Shown here: one piece after another, positions 1-9,075 of the stretch
Numbering within the stretch: the first letter of the stretch is position 1
How the letters are laid out: each line of letters starts with the position of its first letter
Source of the DNA: Verrucomicrobiales bacterium
GTDB lineage: Bacteria > Verrucomicrobiota > Verrucomicrobiia > Verrucomicrobiales > DEV007
Assembly: GCA_021648365.1 (NCBI GenBank)
Contig: JAKISY010000041.1
Span: 1-37,568 of the forward strand
Direction: 5' to 3'
Length of the DNA stretch: 37,568 nucleotides
Made by a program: the position numbers and the translations under genes
Notes under the pieces: generated by a model
The model's input: the letters and a program-made list of their open reading frames with translations, nothing else
The model's database searches: none
What the model was told of the DNA's origin: nothing

Positions 1-179
1 GTTCCTACCATGGCTTGACGGTAACCCTGCTCACAGAAAAACATGCAGGCTCCATCCAAACCAATAGAAATGTAAGCAACCTCACGGGGATCAGGTTCGC
101 TCTGGACATAATCCCAATGTGAACTTTCAAGTGGTTGGTGCGCAAACCCGGAGCCTTCAGCGCGTATCGTTGGCGCGAC
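1..179 (-). mobile_element. ISKra4-like transposase, partial fragment
   Basis: The minus-strand frame is open from 179 to the window edge, about 60 codons, and is preceded by an in-frame stop at 180-182. The peptide contains YISIGLDGACMFFCEQGY followed by RQAMVG. This matches the family-typical block 'IGLDGTCMLLC..GYREAMVGT' of ISKra4-family transposases, recognised from memory and not by a search. The catalytic remainder would lie to the left of the window. The stop just upstream suggests the N-terminal part is lost or frameshifted, but an upstream part in another frame cannot be excluded. It marks the left boundary of the saccharide gene block. No terminal inverted repeat was identified between this fragment and the next gene at 282. 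Confidence 0.6.
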
Positions 180-281
180 TCAATGTTCCCCTCACAGGTA
201 TTTCGACATCAATATCCCGCAGTCACGACCCATCTTAGATATCGTTCGACATAACTGGAAGAAAAACCCGTAATCCCTACG

Positions 282-2741
282 CTACTCTCCCAGGCCGAAG
301 CTCAGATTCTTCAACTCCCCCTCCGTAAGCACCCGGTTGAACACCGCCACTCCATCGATGTAGATTTTTGATCCATATTCCATACTATCGGCTCCCTTAC
401 CCATCTCTCCCCACTTCGCCCCTTTCAAATCGTCGGATCCAAGCCCCAAAGCTCGACCGAAAGTAAAGGGAGCACCTTCGCTAATCGTTCTTTTCACAAC
501 CGTGCCGACCTGTTTCCATTGCCCTTGTTGCTCTTGCTCCAAGCTCGTCACAATGATGTCGCCATTCTGAATTTTCACCGACAGTGGAATCTTCGTCTGC
601 AACTGATGCTCACCTTTTATTTCCATCGCATCGCCTAACAAGCTTTTATCATCGCGAATCACATCAAACAATATGCGGAAAGATTTTTCCTTGGGCAGCC
701 GCTTCTCCTGCTCGTAGATCAAAGTCAAAGCATCCAAATCCACAGAGATACGGTGCTCGCCAATTCCGTCATCTTTAAAATTATATCCATTGTATTTTAT
801 CACAAAAGCATGCGGCGAATAAATCGGGTAATTAAAAGAATAAGGATTAAAAGACTGCTTTTTCTTATGCGGAAAAACTTCCTCCGATATGTATTCTTTG
901 AAATCAGCGGAAGCCTGTGTCATTTTCCCGTTCAGATAAGCCGAAAGCTCTCCTTTCTCAGGATCATAACAAGTTGCCATAGCAACCCATTGACCATCTT
1001 CAAATGCTTGGCCATCAATAGCCGCTATTCTAGCGGTTGCGGCATACTTATGATTGGACTGCGGGTGACTAGCGGCTCCTGTCGCCGAAATATGAACAAC
1101 GATCCCCTTTCGATTAAACATGCCTCCAAAAAGAGCTATCTGACGGCGACCTTCATAACGAGACCAGCCCCCTTCATCCCAAATACCCGCCACCATGTGA
1201 CGCTTGGCACCTGGAATATATTTGCACCAAGCGATCATCGTAAAGGGAGTTTTTCCGTGCATATTCAGAGGTGTTCCATCGAACTCTTTTCTATCGACGC
1301 CAGCATAGATATAACCTTTATTAAAGCGAACCCCCTTGCCAAAGGGGCCGCTTTGATCCGTCATCAACTTCGACTTCTCATCCTGATAAGCCCAGCTCTC
1401 TGCGGTGTATGATTTGGGATCACCAATGCGCTTGAGCTTTACCGGAAAAGAGCGCTCCACCACCTTGGGGTCGAAGTAGGACCCCCAGCTTTCACCCTCT
1501 TCATGCGAAAAATCCCAAAATGCCACCAAGCCTGGCGTTGTCGCCACCTTATTGATGTTCTCCGCTTTGTTTTTATCAGCATTAGGCTTAATAACATTAC
1601 GTTTCATGTATTTTGTGATCACCTTGAGCTGCGGAGTATCGACGTGCCCATCTGCTACCGCTCTTCTTGGATCATCACTGGCTATGGTCACATTCCACCC
1701 ATCCCATGAACCTGCATAATTATGGCAAGACCAGCTGATTCCGTATTCCTCGAACACCGATATTTTATCATCAAACCATTGATCCGCGCCTTCAGCCCAA
1801 CGCACTACGCCAAATTCACCGACGAACATTTTGACATCATATTTTTTCATGAAATCGAGCGCAGGTTGCATGTAATTGATAAATTCAGCACGCCCCCAGT
1901 CCTTTGATTTACTGGAGTTGAACATCTTTAACTTTCCTGGATACACCAGACCAGATGGACGTTTACCGAGCCCCTGATGGGTGTAGTTGTGAGGAGCATA
2001 ATCGTGCCAACCATAAATGGTTTTGTTTGCAGGATCAGTTACGGGAGTCGTTACGCTTCCCGTCTTCCTCTTGCTCGCAAAAGATGGGTCTCCCCACAAA
2101 CCTCCCGAGAAAATCAGGTAGGTATTATTATCTACCTCACGAATAGCTTTCACAAAATCAGGAATAACCTTCGTCTCCCAATGTTCCGCAATCCAACGCG
2201 TATGAGGCTCGGTAATAAAGTTGTAAGCCAAAACAATGATTTCATCTTTGTAGCGTTCAGCCAGATAGACATTGAGACTGATCGCGTTGCGAATGTATGC
2301 CTGCTCTTGAATAAGATTTTCTTCAGGAGGTAAGTCATTAGCCACGTTGATAGCGTCATTACCCAGCGCATGATCTACCCCGAAAACCAGATAAATACCA
2401 TGCTCTTTTGCAAGAGTAACTATTTTATCAACACGGTGAAGCATCCCTCGATACGGTTGCAAATGGTCTGGAACTGGCGGGCACAGAACTGCCGCCTCTT
2501 TGGTTATTTTTGCATTGGCATCGTAGGTGAGATTAATCGTCATGACGTTGGCATGCCAAGCGCGCATCCTTTTGTAAGGCTCCGCTGTTTCCAAATGAGC
2601 CATCGGTATGCCCACAGTGAATCCGCGCAAACGATCGGGCCATACCTTTTCTGTTTTATTAGCAGCAAGACTAAGAGCTGGAGTAAGCGCAGTGAGCGCC
2701 AATAATAACAAAGCGGCTATAGCATTAGGGTGTTTTTTCAT
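282..2741 (-). CDS. Secreted GH5-like glycoside hydrolase with C-terminal LamG-like domain
   Basis: This 819-residue protein has an N-terminal signal peptide (hydrophobic residues about 8-26, ending in LSLAA). Residues about 35-385 look like a cellulase-type GH5 TIM barrel. The putative acid/base Glu178 lies in NFITEPH and the putative nucleophile Glu309 in FVGEFG, with YGWHDYAPH between them, the usual GH5 order. Residues about 400-800 form a LamG/concanavalin-like region with long inserts, probably for carbohydrate or surface binding. It likely cleaves a beta-linked polysaccharide outside the cytoplasm; the substrate cannot be read from sequence. It is the last gene of the minus-strand saccharide block, 59 bp after the endonuclease/exonuclease/phosphatase-family gene. 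No strong ribosome binding site is visible at the ATG. Confidence 0.8.
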   Translation of the reverse strand: MKKHPNAIAALLLLALTALTPALSLAANKTEKVWPDRLRGFTVGIPMAHLETAEPYKRMRAWHANVMTINLTYDANAKITKEAAVLCPPVPDHLQPYRGMLHRVDKIVTLAKEHGIYLVFGVDHALGNDAINVANDLPPEENLIQEQAYIRNAISLNVYLAERYKDEIIVLAYNFITEPHTRWIAEHWETKVIPDFVKAIREVDNNTYLIFSGGLWGDPSFASKRKTGSVTTPVTDPANKTIYGWHDYAPHNYTHQGLGKRPSGLVYPGKLKMFNSSKSKDWGRAEFINYMQPALDFMKKYDVKMFVGEFGVVRWAEGADQWFDDKISVFEEYGISWSCHNYAGSWDGWNVTIASDDPRRAVADGHVDTPQLKVITKYMKRNVIKPNADKNKAENINKVATTPGLVAFWDFSHEEGESWGSYFDPKVVERSFPVKLKRIGDPKSYTAESWAYQDEKSKLMTDQSGPFGKGVRFNKGYIYAGVDRKEFDGTPLNMHGKTPFTMIAWCKYIPGAKRHMVAGIWDEGGWSRYEGRRQIALFGGMFNRKGIVVHISATGAASHPQSNHKYAATARIAAIDGQAFEDGQWVAMATCYDPEKGELSAYLNGKMTQASADFKEYISEEVFPHKKKQSFNPYSFNYPIYSPHAFVIKYNGYNFKDDGIGEHRISVDLDALTLIYEQEKRLPKEKSFRILFDVIRDDKSLLGDAMEIKGEHQLQTKIPLSVKIQNGDIIVTSLEQEQQGQWKQVGTVVKRTISEGAPFTFGRALGLGSDDLKGAKWGEMGKGADSMEYGSKIYIDGVAVFNRVLTEGELKNLSFGLGE

Positions 2742-2800
2742 GAGTAAGTATTTTCTATATTTCAGTTTAAGTTCTTGAGCACTTGCTTTAGTGAATGAAA

Positions 2801-3640
2801 TCAGAAAGAGATTTCGGTATATATGGGGAAATGATCTGAAGGGTAGCGCTCATTGGTGGAGTCGCGGATGATGATAGATTTCGAGACTTTTGCCTTACCT
2901 TTTTCTACAAAAATATAATCGATTTTCTCCTTAAATTGACCAAATTGAAAAGCGGTGAACGTTCCTATATTTTTGTCTTTGGGGTGCACGACAAAATGGG
3001 TGTCCACCAGGGTTAATTGCGCATTCTCTTGTAGGTGTTTTATTTCGGGGGATGATATTCCTGCGTTTAAATCGCCCATAAAAATCACCGGATCGGCTGA
3101 TCGCCTAGCTGCCATCGTTTCAATCATAAACTTGGCTGACTTCAGCCTTGACTGCTGAGACTGATGATCAAAATGGGTATTATAAACATAAAAGCTCTGT
3201 CGGTTTTGTTTGTTGGTTAATTTAAGCTGAGTGCAAGCCCGTTTGTAGCTATTTCCCCAAGAAGCGGATGGAACATCTGGTGTGTCCGACAACCAAAAAG
3301 TTTTGACCTCTTGTATATCAAACTTACTTTTTTTGTAGAAAACACGGCTGGAACCAGCCTTTACCCCCTTGCCTTCACTTCCATAACCGACCACCTCATA
3401 CTCCGGCAGAGCCGCAAGCATTTGCTCTATTTGAAAGTCCCACGCCTCCTGCAAGCCAAGAACATCTGGTGAATATTTCCTAATCACCTCAAAAAGCATA
3501 GCCTTTCTTTTGTCCCAATGGTTCGCACCATCATTAACCATGCCGTTGCGAATGTTGAACGACATTGCTTTGATCGGATCCGCCTGAGCAGACTGACAGA
3601 ATAGAAAAAAACCAACAAAACAGATATAAATAATTCTCAT
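2801..3640 (-). CDS. Secreted endonuclease/exonuclease/phosphatase-family protein
   Basis: This 279-residue protein begins with a short signal peptide (about residues 1-20). The ATG at 3640 is preferred over an upstream GTG because a GGAAG motif sits about seven bases before it. The fold signatures of the DNase I-like family occur in order: SFNIR (metal-side Asn), LGLQE (Glu), NTHFDH, GDLNAG (Asp/Asn) and SDHFP (catalytic His near the C-terminus). All key residues are present and the length is normal for the family. In PVC bacteria and Bacteroidetes such secreted proteins sit near glycosidases and may act as phosphodiesterases or phosphatases on extracellular substrates. The real substrate is unknown. 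It lies between the HzsA/FGE fusion and the GH5 gene on the same strand and may be cotranscribed. Confidence 0.8.
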   Translation of the reverse strand: MRIIYICFVGFFLFCQSAQADPIKAMSFNIRNGMVNDGANHWDKRKAMLFEVIRKYSPDVLGLQEAWDFQIEQMLAALPEYEVVGYGSEGKGVKAGSSRVFYKKSKFDIQEVKTFWLSDTPDVPSASWGNSYKRACTQLKLTNKQNRQSFYVYNTHFDHQSQQSRLKSAKFMIETMAARRSADPVIFMGDLNAGISSPEIKHLQENAQLTLVDTHFVVHPKDKNIGTFTAFQFGQFKEKIDYIFVEKGKAKVSKSIIIRDSTNERYPSDHFPIYTEISF

Positions 3641-3750
3641 AAACACACTTCCATTAGGGAACCTTTTGGATAATACATCAAATCTATCACTACACGATAT
3701 TTTTTATGACGGTTGGCGGATTTACATACTGGGCGAATTTTCAAACCCCT

Positions 3751-6720
3751 TTATTTTGGGCTCTTCAGCGGCTGCGGAACACCTCCTTCAATAATAATTC
3801 TGAATCCCACATTGTGATTTTTCTGCCAGGAAGGATAAGCCAAGCGAAAAGCAGAGCGGCTACGCTTAGGCGGGTCAAAAAAGGAGCCGCCTCGCACCAC
3901 TCGGTCTCCCGCGGTATGTTCGTCATTGCGACCATCATCCGCATCATAAGGGTAGGATTTATAGAGCGATCGGGTCCATTCCGCCACATTTCCGTGCATA
4001 TTTTTCAGACCAAATGCATTCGGCTTATACTGATTGATCTCGGCAGTGACGATCTTCTTATCATCAAATTTTCTGTCTGCAAGATCAACCCCTTCCGAGA
4101 TCAGACATTCGAGATCAGACGCGATTTCAAAGAGGCCACGCTTACTTTTTCCGGTAAGACCGGCGGTCGCAAAGGTTTTATCGGCAACATTGGCGAACTC
4201 CGAATAATCCTCGTCAAGATCTCCAAATGAAAATGCTTTATCAGAACCGGCACGACAAGCAAATTCCCACTGAGCTTCAGTCGGCAAGTTAATTTTTCTG
4301 CCTGTTTTCGCGGACAACCATTTGCAAAATTCCATCGCGTCATTCCACGACACTCTTAAGGCGGGTTGATCATCACCGTCCAGCGGGATGCCCTGATTGT
4401 CCGAGCGCTCAATATGACGCTTGCCATAGTAGCGGCTGTTGTGTTCCAATTTGAAAATTCTGAATTGCGCATTGCTTATCTCCGTTTGCGACATCCAGAA
4501 GGTCTTTTTGATATCCACTTTGGCAAGAGGGACTTCGTCTTGAAGCCCTTTTGCATCCCCCATAACAAATGCGGAAGTCGGCAACTGTTTGAAAGTAATC
4601 GTTTCCCCATCACCTATCTTCAGTTCCTTAGTTTTCAATTTCAGCCTGGAAGCATCAAAGGGCCAGCCCTTCACTTTCACCTGGGGAATTTTTTCTACCG
4701 GCTTCACCTTTGCGGGAGTCTCGTCGTAAGCTATTTTCACCGGGGCATCCAGATTCACTTGTTTGCTGCCATAGAGATTCTTGTATTTCCGCCTCAATTC
4801 GTACATGCCATCTGCGGGGGTTACTCCATAGACATCTTTCCAGGTACCGTGACTGGGTCCGTTGAGATCGATCCATGCATAGAATCGCTCAAAGTCCTCT
4901 GCACTTAATACGAGACCATGATGTCCTTTTTTTAGGATTTGAATAAGTGGACTAGTGTTCGCCATATATTCACCAGGAACAAGGAAAGAAACATCATCTC
5001 CCACTCCCACCCTGCGTATGTAGGGAATCAGAGATTCGTAAGCCGGGGTATAAGCCACCATAGATTTGCCGTCGAAGAGCTTTTTGTATTTATCATTCAA
5101 GCGCCTAAAACCGGAATAAGAGAGAACCGAGCCGACGTAATCCGGCACTTGTGCTTTCGGTCTCAGATCGAGGCTGTCATTACCGCCGTCGTGACAACTG
5201 ACGCAGTTCTTATTCAGAACGGGTTGAATTTCACGGGCAAAATCGAAACCCCGCATAGAACCATACCATTCGTCCAGATCTTGAGGTTCACCCTGTAGAG
5301 CCAAGGTAGGTCTTCCCGAAGCTGCGATGCTGCCATCAGCATGACACCCCACGCAGGACATTCGCTCACCGGGCATAGCCGTCGCCCAGGTGCGCATGAG
5401 CTGCACGGCCCGGCCTTCTTTATCGATCAACTGAAAGGTAACGGGAGTATCGGCAGGGATCTTGAAATAGGCGGAACCATCTTCATGCACCTTCGCTTCC
5501 CCGATCATCTGCATCACATCCCAAGGGCCGGTCATCCCGATTTTGTCCACCCCTGCAAGCGTAGGGTAGCCGTAATCATAGCCGACCACGCGGACTTTCT
5601 CAATAACGCCTCTCTTCACACCCTTGAGACCGGGACCAACATAAACATCCTGAATATAGACAGTCGCATCATCTTTTTCCAGATCAACCTGGCTCGGAAT
5701 AACCCTCGGAGTTTCACGCTTTCTCAAAAGAGTTGGCTTGAGATACGCAAAACCGTCAGCATTCCTGATAAGGGCAAAATTGCCGAATACGTCAACCAGA
5801 TATATCCCAAACTCATAAGAATGCTCCTCTGTTAATACGCTCACCAAAAAATATTCATCATCGACAGGACACGGGTCCGTAAACAGGGGCAAAACAGATT
5901 GGGTCAGTTTATCCTCAATAATGTTCTTGGGACCCAGCGGAGTGCCGGTAATTATCTGAACAAGAGGGGCGTCGCCGCGGTCGCCTTTTGATGGATCAAG
6001 AATGCCAAGATAGCCACAGCGATTGCCGTCATGATAACCACTGACAATGCAGACAATTTTCTTTAAACCGTTCACATTGACTTCATATATCTTCCACGAA
6101 TCATTGGCTCGTCTAGCAAAGAGCAGTCGCTCGCCATTCCAGTTTAAATCCAGCCCGGCAATCGGCTCGCCCTTTTCGGGTTTGACGATTGACTCTTCCT
6201 GCACCTCAGACCTGATAGAAGTCAGCTTCACAATCTCACCGGCAAGAGCCCTTTTGGAGACACTTCCAATGGAAAGGTGGGGGGCAGGCAGACCTATAGT
6301 GCTCATCATGGAATCAAAGCTCTGTTGGCTCTTCGGAATTTGCCTATTCAATGCCATCTTGATGCCGAGAATAGTGCAATCTTTAAGCATTGGGTGGGCA
6401 AGCAGCGCCTGTTTTTTTAACTCATCCAGATCTTTCCTCGCAAAGCTGTATCCTGCTTGCACGTCCCTTTTAAGTTTGTTCAACCGCCTGAAGTAATGTT
6501 CTCCCTTGTAGGAATCTGGATATTTTTTCTGAAGGTTTATTATAGATTCCTCAAGCACTTTCACTTGCCAGTTTAATTCAGAGGATTCCTCGCCGAGCTT
6601 CAGTTGCATTTTTGTTTGATCTGCAGCACCTACTGATAAAATCCAGCCTGACCACAGGAGAACCGAAAGCATCAGCTGTTTCTTATATCGCATATTGGCA
6701 AAATATTTGTGCTCATTCAT
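3751..6720 (-). CDS. HzsA-like/c-type cytochrome protein fused to an FGE-like (sulfatase-modifying factor) domain
   Basis: This 989-residue exported protein has a signal segment at about residues 15-33. The middle resembles the HzsA-related/planctomycete cytochrome architecture, with two CxxCH haem sites at 456-460 (CVGCH) and 506-510 (CVSCH). The C-terminal part (about 705-985) is an FGE-sulfatase/SUMF1-like fold: LPTEAQWEFACRAGS, MHGNVAEWTRS and VVRGGSFFDPP are all present. The usual FGE cysteine pair is absent; the corresponding stretch reads RGGSFFDPPKRSRSAFRLAY. The domain is therefore probably a binding or structural module rather than a formylglycine-generating oxidase. It lies downstream of the ECF/FecR-LamG pair, as the PSCyt1 gene does for the second pair at 26.5-28.7 kb. 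The reaction is unknown; a periplasmic electron-transfer or saccharide-related role is inferred. Confidence 0.75.
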   Translation of the reverse strand: MNEHKYFANMRYKKQLMLSVLLWSGWILSVGAADQTKMQLKLGEESSELNWQVKVLEESIINLQKKYPDSYKGEHYFRRLNKLKRDVQAGYSFARKDLDELKKQALLAHPMLKDCTILGIKMALNRQIPKSQQSFDSMMSTIGLPAPHLSIGSVSKRALAGEIVKLTSIRSEVQEESIVKPEKGEPIAGLDLNWNGERLLFARRANDSWKIYEVNVNGLKKIVCIVSGYHDGNRCGYLGILDPSKGDRGDAPLVQIITGTPLGPKNIIEDKLTQSVLPLFTDPCPVDDEYFLVSVLTEEHSYEFGIYLVDVFGNFALIRNADGFAYLKPTLLRKRETPRVIPSQVDLEKDDATVYIQDVYVGPGLKGVKRGVIEKVRVVGYDYGYPTLAGVDKIGMTGPWDVMQMIGEAKVHEDGSAYFKIPADTPVTFQLIDKEGRAVQLMRTWATAMPGERMSCVGCHADGSIAASGRPTLALQGEPQDLDEWYGSMRGFDFAREIQPVLNKNCVSCHDGGNDSLDLRPKAQVPDYVGSVLSYSGFRRLNDKYKKLFDGKSMVAYTPAYESLIPYIRRVGVGDDVSFLVPGEYMANTSPLIQILKKGHHGLVLSAEDFERFYAWIDLNGPSHGTWKDVYGVTPADGMYELRRKYKNLYGSKQVNLDAPVKIAYDETPAKVKPVEKIPQVKVKGWPFDASRLKLKTKELKIGDGETITFKQLPTSAFVMGDAKGLQDEVPLAKVDIKKTFWMSQTEISNAQFRIFKLEHNSRYYGKRHIERSDNQGIPLDGDDQPALRVSWNDAMEFCKWLSAKTGRKINLPTEAQWEFACRAGSDKAFSFGDLDEDYSEFANVADKTFATAGLTGKSKRGLFEIASDLECLISEGVDLADRKFDDKKIVTAEINQYKPNAFGLKNMHGNVAEWTRSLYKSYPYDADDGRNDEHTAGDRVVRGGSFFDPPKRSRSAFRLAYPSWQKNHNVGFRIIIEGGVPQPLKSPK

Positions 6721-6844
6721 AAGAACAAGGTGCGTCTCTGCTATTTTTGGACAAAAATATTTCTACTACCTAAAAAAGCACGACGTTTAAATTTTGAGTC
6801 CATTTTTTATTGTTTTGTGAAATCAATAGCTTACAAGCATCACC

Positions 6845-8473
6845 TCAAGGGCGTCCCATTTCGTAAATATCCGCAATCTCTGCTGCAGAGAGCACGGCAG
6901 AAAAAATAGCGAACTCATCGATCCTCCCATTCAGCGTGCGGATCATCGAGTAGGGTTGAATCGGATCGCTCCAATTCCCAAGATCAGCTTTTCCAATCCT
7001 CATGCTTGAGAGAGGTTTACCCATATTAGTGCCGCGGCTGGTGCTCACCAGCTTACCATCAACGTAATGCTCGACCTTCCCTGTGCCACTCTCAATCGTG
7101 GTGGCGAGCAAAAACCACTTACCGCTGAGCGAAGCGTCCCAGAAAACATCAGAATAAAATTGTCGATTGTGTGTTTTTAAATTTTCAGCCCCCTTCGGAC
7201 TACTAGAAAAAAGAAGCTCTCCTCGCCTAGACAACTGCCAGTGAATCTCATTTTCATCAAAATGATCCGTCAAGAATAACGAGTTGAGTTGTCTATCTAG
7301 GGCATCGATGCGAACCCACGCATAGATGGAAATAGCCTTGAACTCTCCTGCAATCTGGAAGCGCACCCGATCCCCTTCCTGGCGGAAATCCAATGCCCTC
7401 TTTTCACCCCACCGCCCCAGTTCAACTCTAGCACCTACAATACCGCCATCCAGTTCAGTTCCGTCGCCATGAAGAGCTTGATTCCTCAAACGACGTGTAG
7501 CCGTGGTCAAATCTTCAAAGTCATAATAGGCAAGTAACCTAGGATCACGACGAAAATCCAAGCTCCACTCCTTCCAAGCCGCATAACGAGTTTCTTCACG
7601 CCCCCCCGACTCAGCAATGATGCTCATGATATCAGGGAAATCAGTTCTCCCTCCAGCCTCACCCTTATTTTGTCGCAAGGCTTTTCCTGCTGTTAATTGT
7701 ACCGATTCTCCCTGTTCTAACAATAGCGGCTCAGCATCTTTTGCCAATACCCGCACCTCGCCATCGAAGACCTGCATCCGCCCTTGGCCTTTATTATTCA
7801 TTGCTAAGCCAAAACTGGTGCCCAAATCCTCCAATACCACATCAGCGGCACGAATCTCGAATCCTCGAGCAGCTGGCGGCACATCGGCTTTGAGTGAACC
7901 GCTATGCAGAATAGCCGCGTCGCGGCTGATCAACTCAAGCTCAGCAGGTCCAGACAAACTGATAGACGCGCCACCAAAAAAATCAATTTGAGCCATTCCC
8001 TGCTGCAATATCACTCTGCCAGGTTCCAGCGCAACTCCTAGCCCCAAGCGAGATGCACCTAACTCCCCCCATTTTGCACCCGCCTGCGCCGTGATCACCG
8101 CAATACCCCTAGTAGCCTCTTGACGATGCTCACTTTGGCTCAAAACAGGAGCTTCCCCCACTTGCCTCAACAACAACGTTGCTGCCAACGAGACCGCCAC
8201 CACCGCAGCCATAGCCCATACCCACCGCATCGATTGGCGCGGCTGGAAAGGCACCAGCACCGCAGACAGGTCATGCCGTGCCCCTGCCGCATCACCGCCA
8301 TCCAGAGAGTCTTTCAGCCCCGCATCCAAACGAACCAGCTCTGCATAATCATTCCTCGCCGAAGGTGAAGCCTCTAGCTCCATATACAACTCTTCAAATT
8401 CCGAATCACTGAGACATTGATCCAAGTGCGCTTGTATCAATCCCCTAAGTCTGTCCGAATCATCCTTCATCAT
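6845..8473 (-). CDS. FecR-like transmembrane protein with LamG domain (putative sigma regulator)
   Basis: This 542-residue protein has a cytoplasmic N-terminus resembling an anti-sigma segment (about 1-75), one transmembrane helix (about 84-102), a FecR-like periplasmic domain (about 120-270, with GTSFGLAM and VFDGEVRVLA), and a C-terminal LamG-like domain (about 310-535, starting LLAYYDFE). A GGGAG ribosome site precedes the ATG. It follows the ECF sigma gene at 8536 by 62 bp. By analogy with FecR/FecI pairs it probably controls that sigma factor from the membrane, with the LamG domain sensing a saccharide or surface ligand. That last step is inference. It is a paralogue of the protein at 27100-28710, with the same domain order and similar length. 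Confidence 0.8.
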   Translation of the reverse strand: MMKDDSDRLRGLIQAHLDQCLSDSEFEELYMELEASPSARNDYAELVRLDAGLKDSLDGGDAAGARHDLSAVLVPFQPRQSMRWVWAMAAVVAVSLAATLLLRQVGEAPVLSQSEHRQEATRGIAVITAQAGAKWGELGASRLGLGVALEPGRVILQQGMAQIDFFGGASISLSGPAELELISRDAAILHSGSLKADVPPAARGFEIRAADVVLEDLGTSFGLAMNNKGQGRMQVFDGEVRVLAKDAEPLLLEQGESVQLTAGKALRQNKGEAGGRTDFPDIMSIIAESGGREETRYAAWKEWSLDFRRDPRLLAYYDFEDLTTATRRLRNQALHGDGTELDGGIVGARVELGRWGEKRALDFRQEGDRVRFQIAGEFKAISIYAWVRIDALDRQLNSLFLTDHFDENEIHWQLSRRGELLFSSSPKGAENLKTHNRQFYSDVFWDASLSGKWFLLATTIESGTGKVEHYVDGKLVSTSRGTNMGKPLSSMRIGKADLGNWSDPIQPYSMIRTLNGRIDEFAIFSAVLSAAEIADIYEMGRP

Positions 8474-8535
8474 ATACTAAACTCCCGACCATCAGTAAAT
8501 TCCCCAACAAAAATCTTCTCAAAAGAAAAAACACC

Positions 8536-9075
8536 TCAGCTCTTTCCCTCTTCCAGTTCAAGACGCCTCTCGATGCAGATCTGCAACTGCCGACGAATAC
8601 GATCTAGCGCCTTGTAAAAAGCCGTTGCCGATTTGCCCACCACCTGAGCAGCTTCCTTGATACTTCTATCTGAAAAATACGCGGCTTTAATCAAGCCCGA
8701 TGACTTTTCAGGCAATTGCTCTAAGCAAATTTCCAGACTCTCTCGATAATGCTCGGCCCCACTGCGCTCTTCCAACTCAAGTGCCGCCCCAGCGAGCAAG
8801 TCCATCAGGTCGGCATGAAACACATGCCGGTCTCGCGCCATGCTGCGCCGGTACTTGAGCACCTCAAACCGGGCAATCACGCGCCCCCATGACATAAAAC
8901 TCGTTTCTGGATCAAACTGCTCCCACTTGCGCCACATGATCAGACTCACCGTCTGCACCACGTCATCCACCGCCATCCAATCTAATCCCATCGAACGAAT
9001 AAAAGCTCGCAAATGACGTTCATTGCGAGCAAACAACTGAACAAATAGCTCCTCACCTTTTTCTGCATTCATCAT
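8536..9075 (-). CDS. ECF-type RNA polymerase sigma factor (PVC type)
   Basis: The protein is 179 residues long from the ATG at 9075. A longer frame reaches 9114, but the ATG at 9075 forms an ATGA overlap with the stop of the preceding nucleoside hydrolase-like gene, which argues for translational coupling and for this start. Sigma region 2 is visible (FIRSMGLDWMAVDDVVQTVSLIMWRKW is its core stretch in split form: FIRSMGLDW, then DDVVQTVSLIMWRKW), as is region 4 (SDRSIKEAAQVVGKSATAFY). It belongs to the group of PVC ECF sigma factors that recruit polymerase to a small regulon. The next gene, a FecR-LamG protein, is its likely regulator. Finding it coupled to catabolic genes suggests it regulates its own block. 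Confidence 0.85.
   Translation of the reverse strand: MMNAEKGEELFVQLFARNERHLRAFIRSMGLDWMAVDDVVQTVSLIMWRKWEQFDPETSFMSWGRVIARFEVLKYRRSMARDRHVFHADLMDLLAGAALELEERSGAEHYRESLEICLEQLPEKSSGLIKAAYFSDRSIKEAAQVVGKSATAFYKALDRIRRQLQICIERRLELEEGKS

Noticed and set aside
753..1412. Plus-strand ORF of 219 codons opposite the GH5-LamG gene
   Set aside because: Antisense to a recognisable coding region, with no protein family features.
2769..2784. Near-palindrome AAGTTCTTGAGCACTT between the GH5 and phosphatase-like genes
   Set aside because: Three mismatched pairs and no second copy; not strong enough to call an operator.
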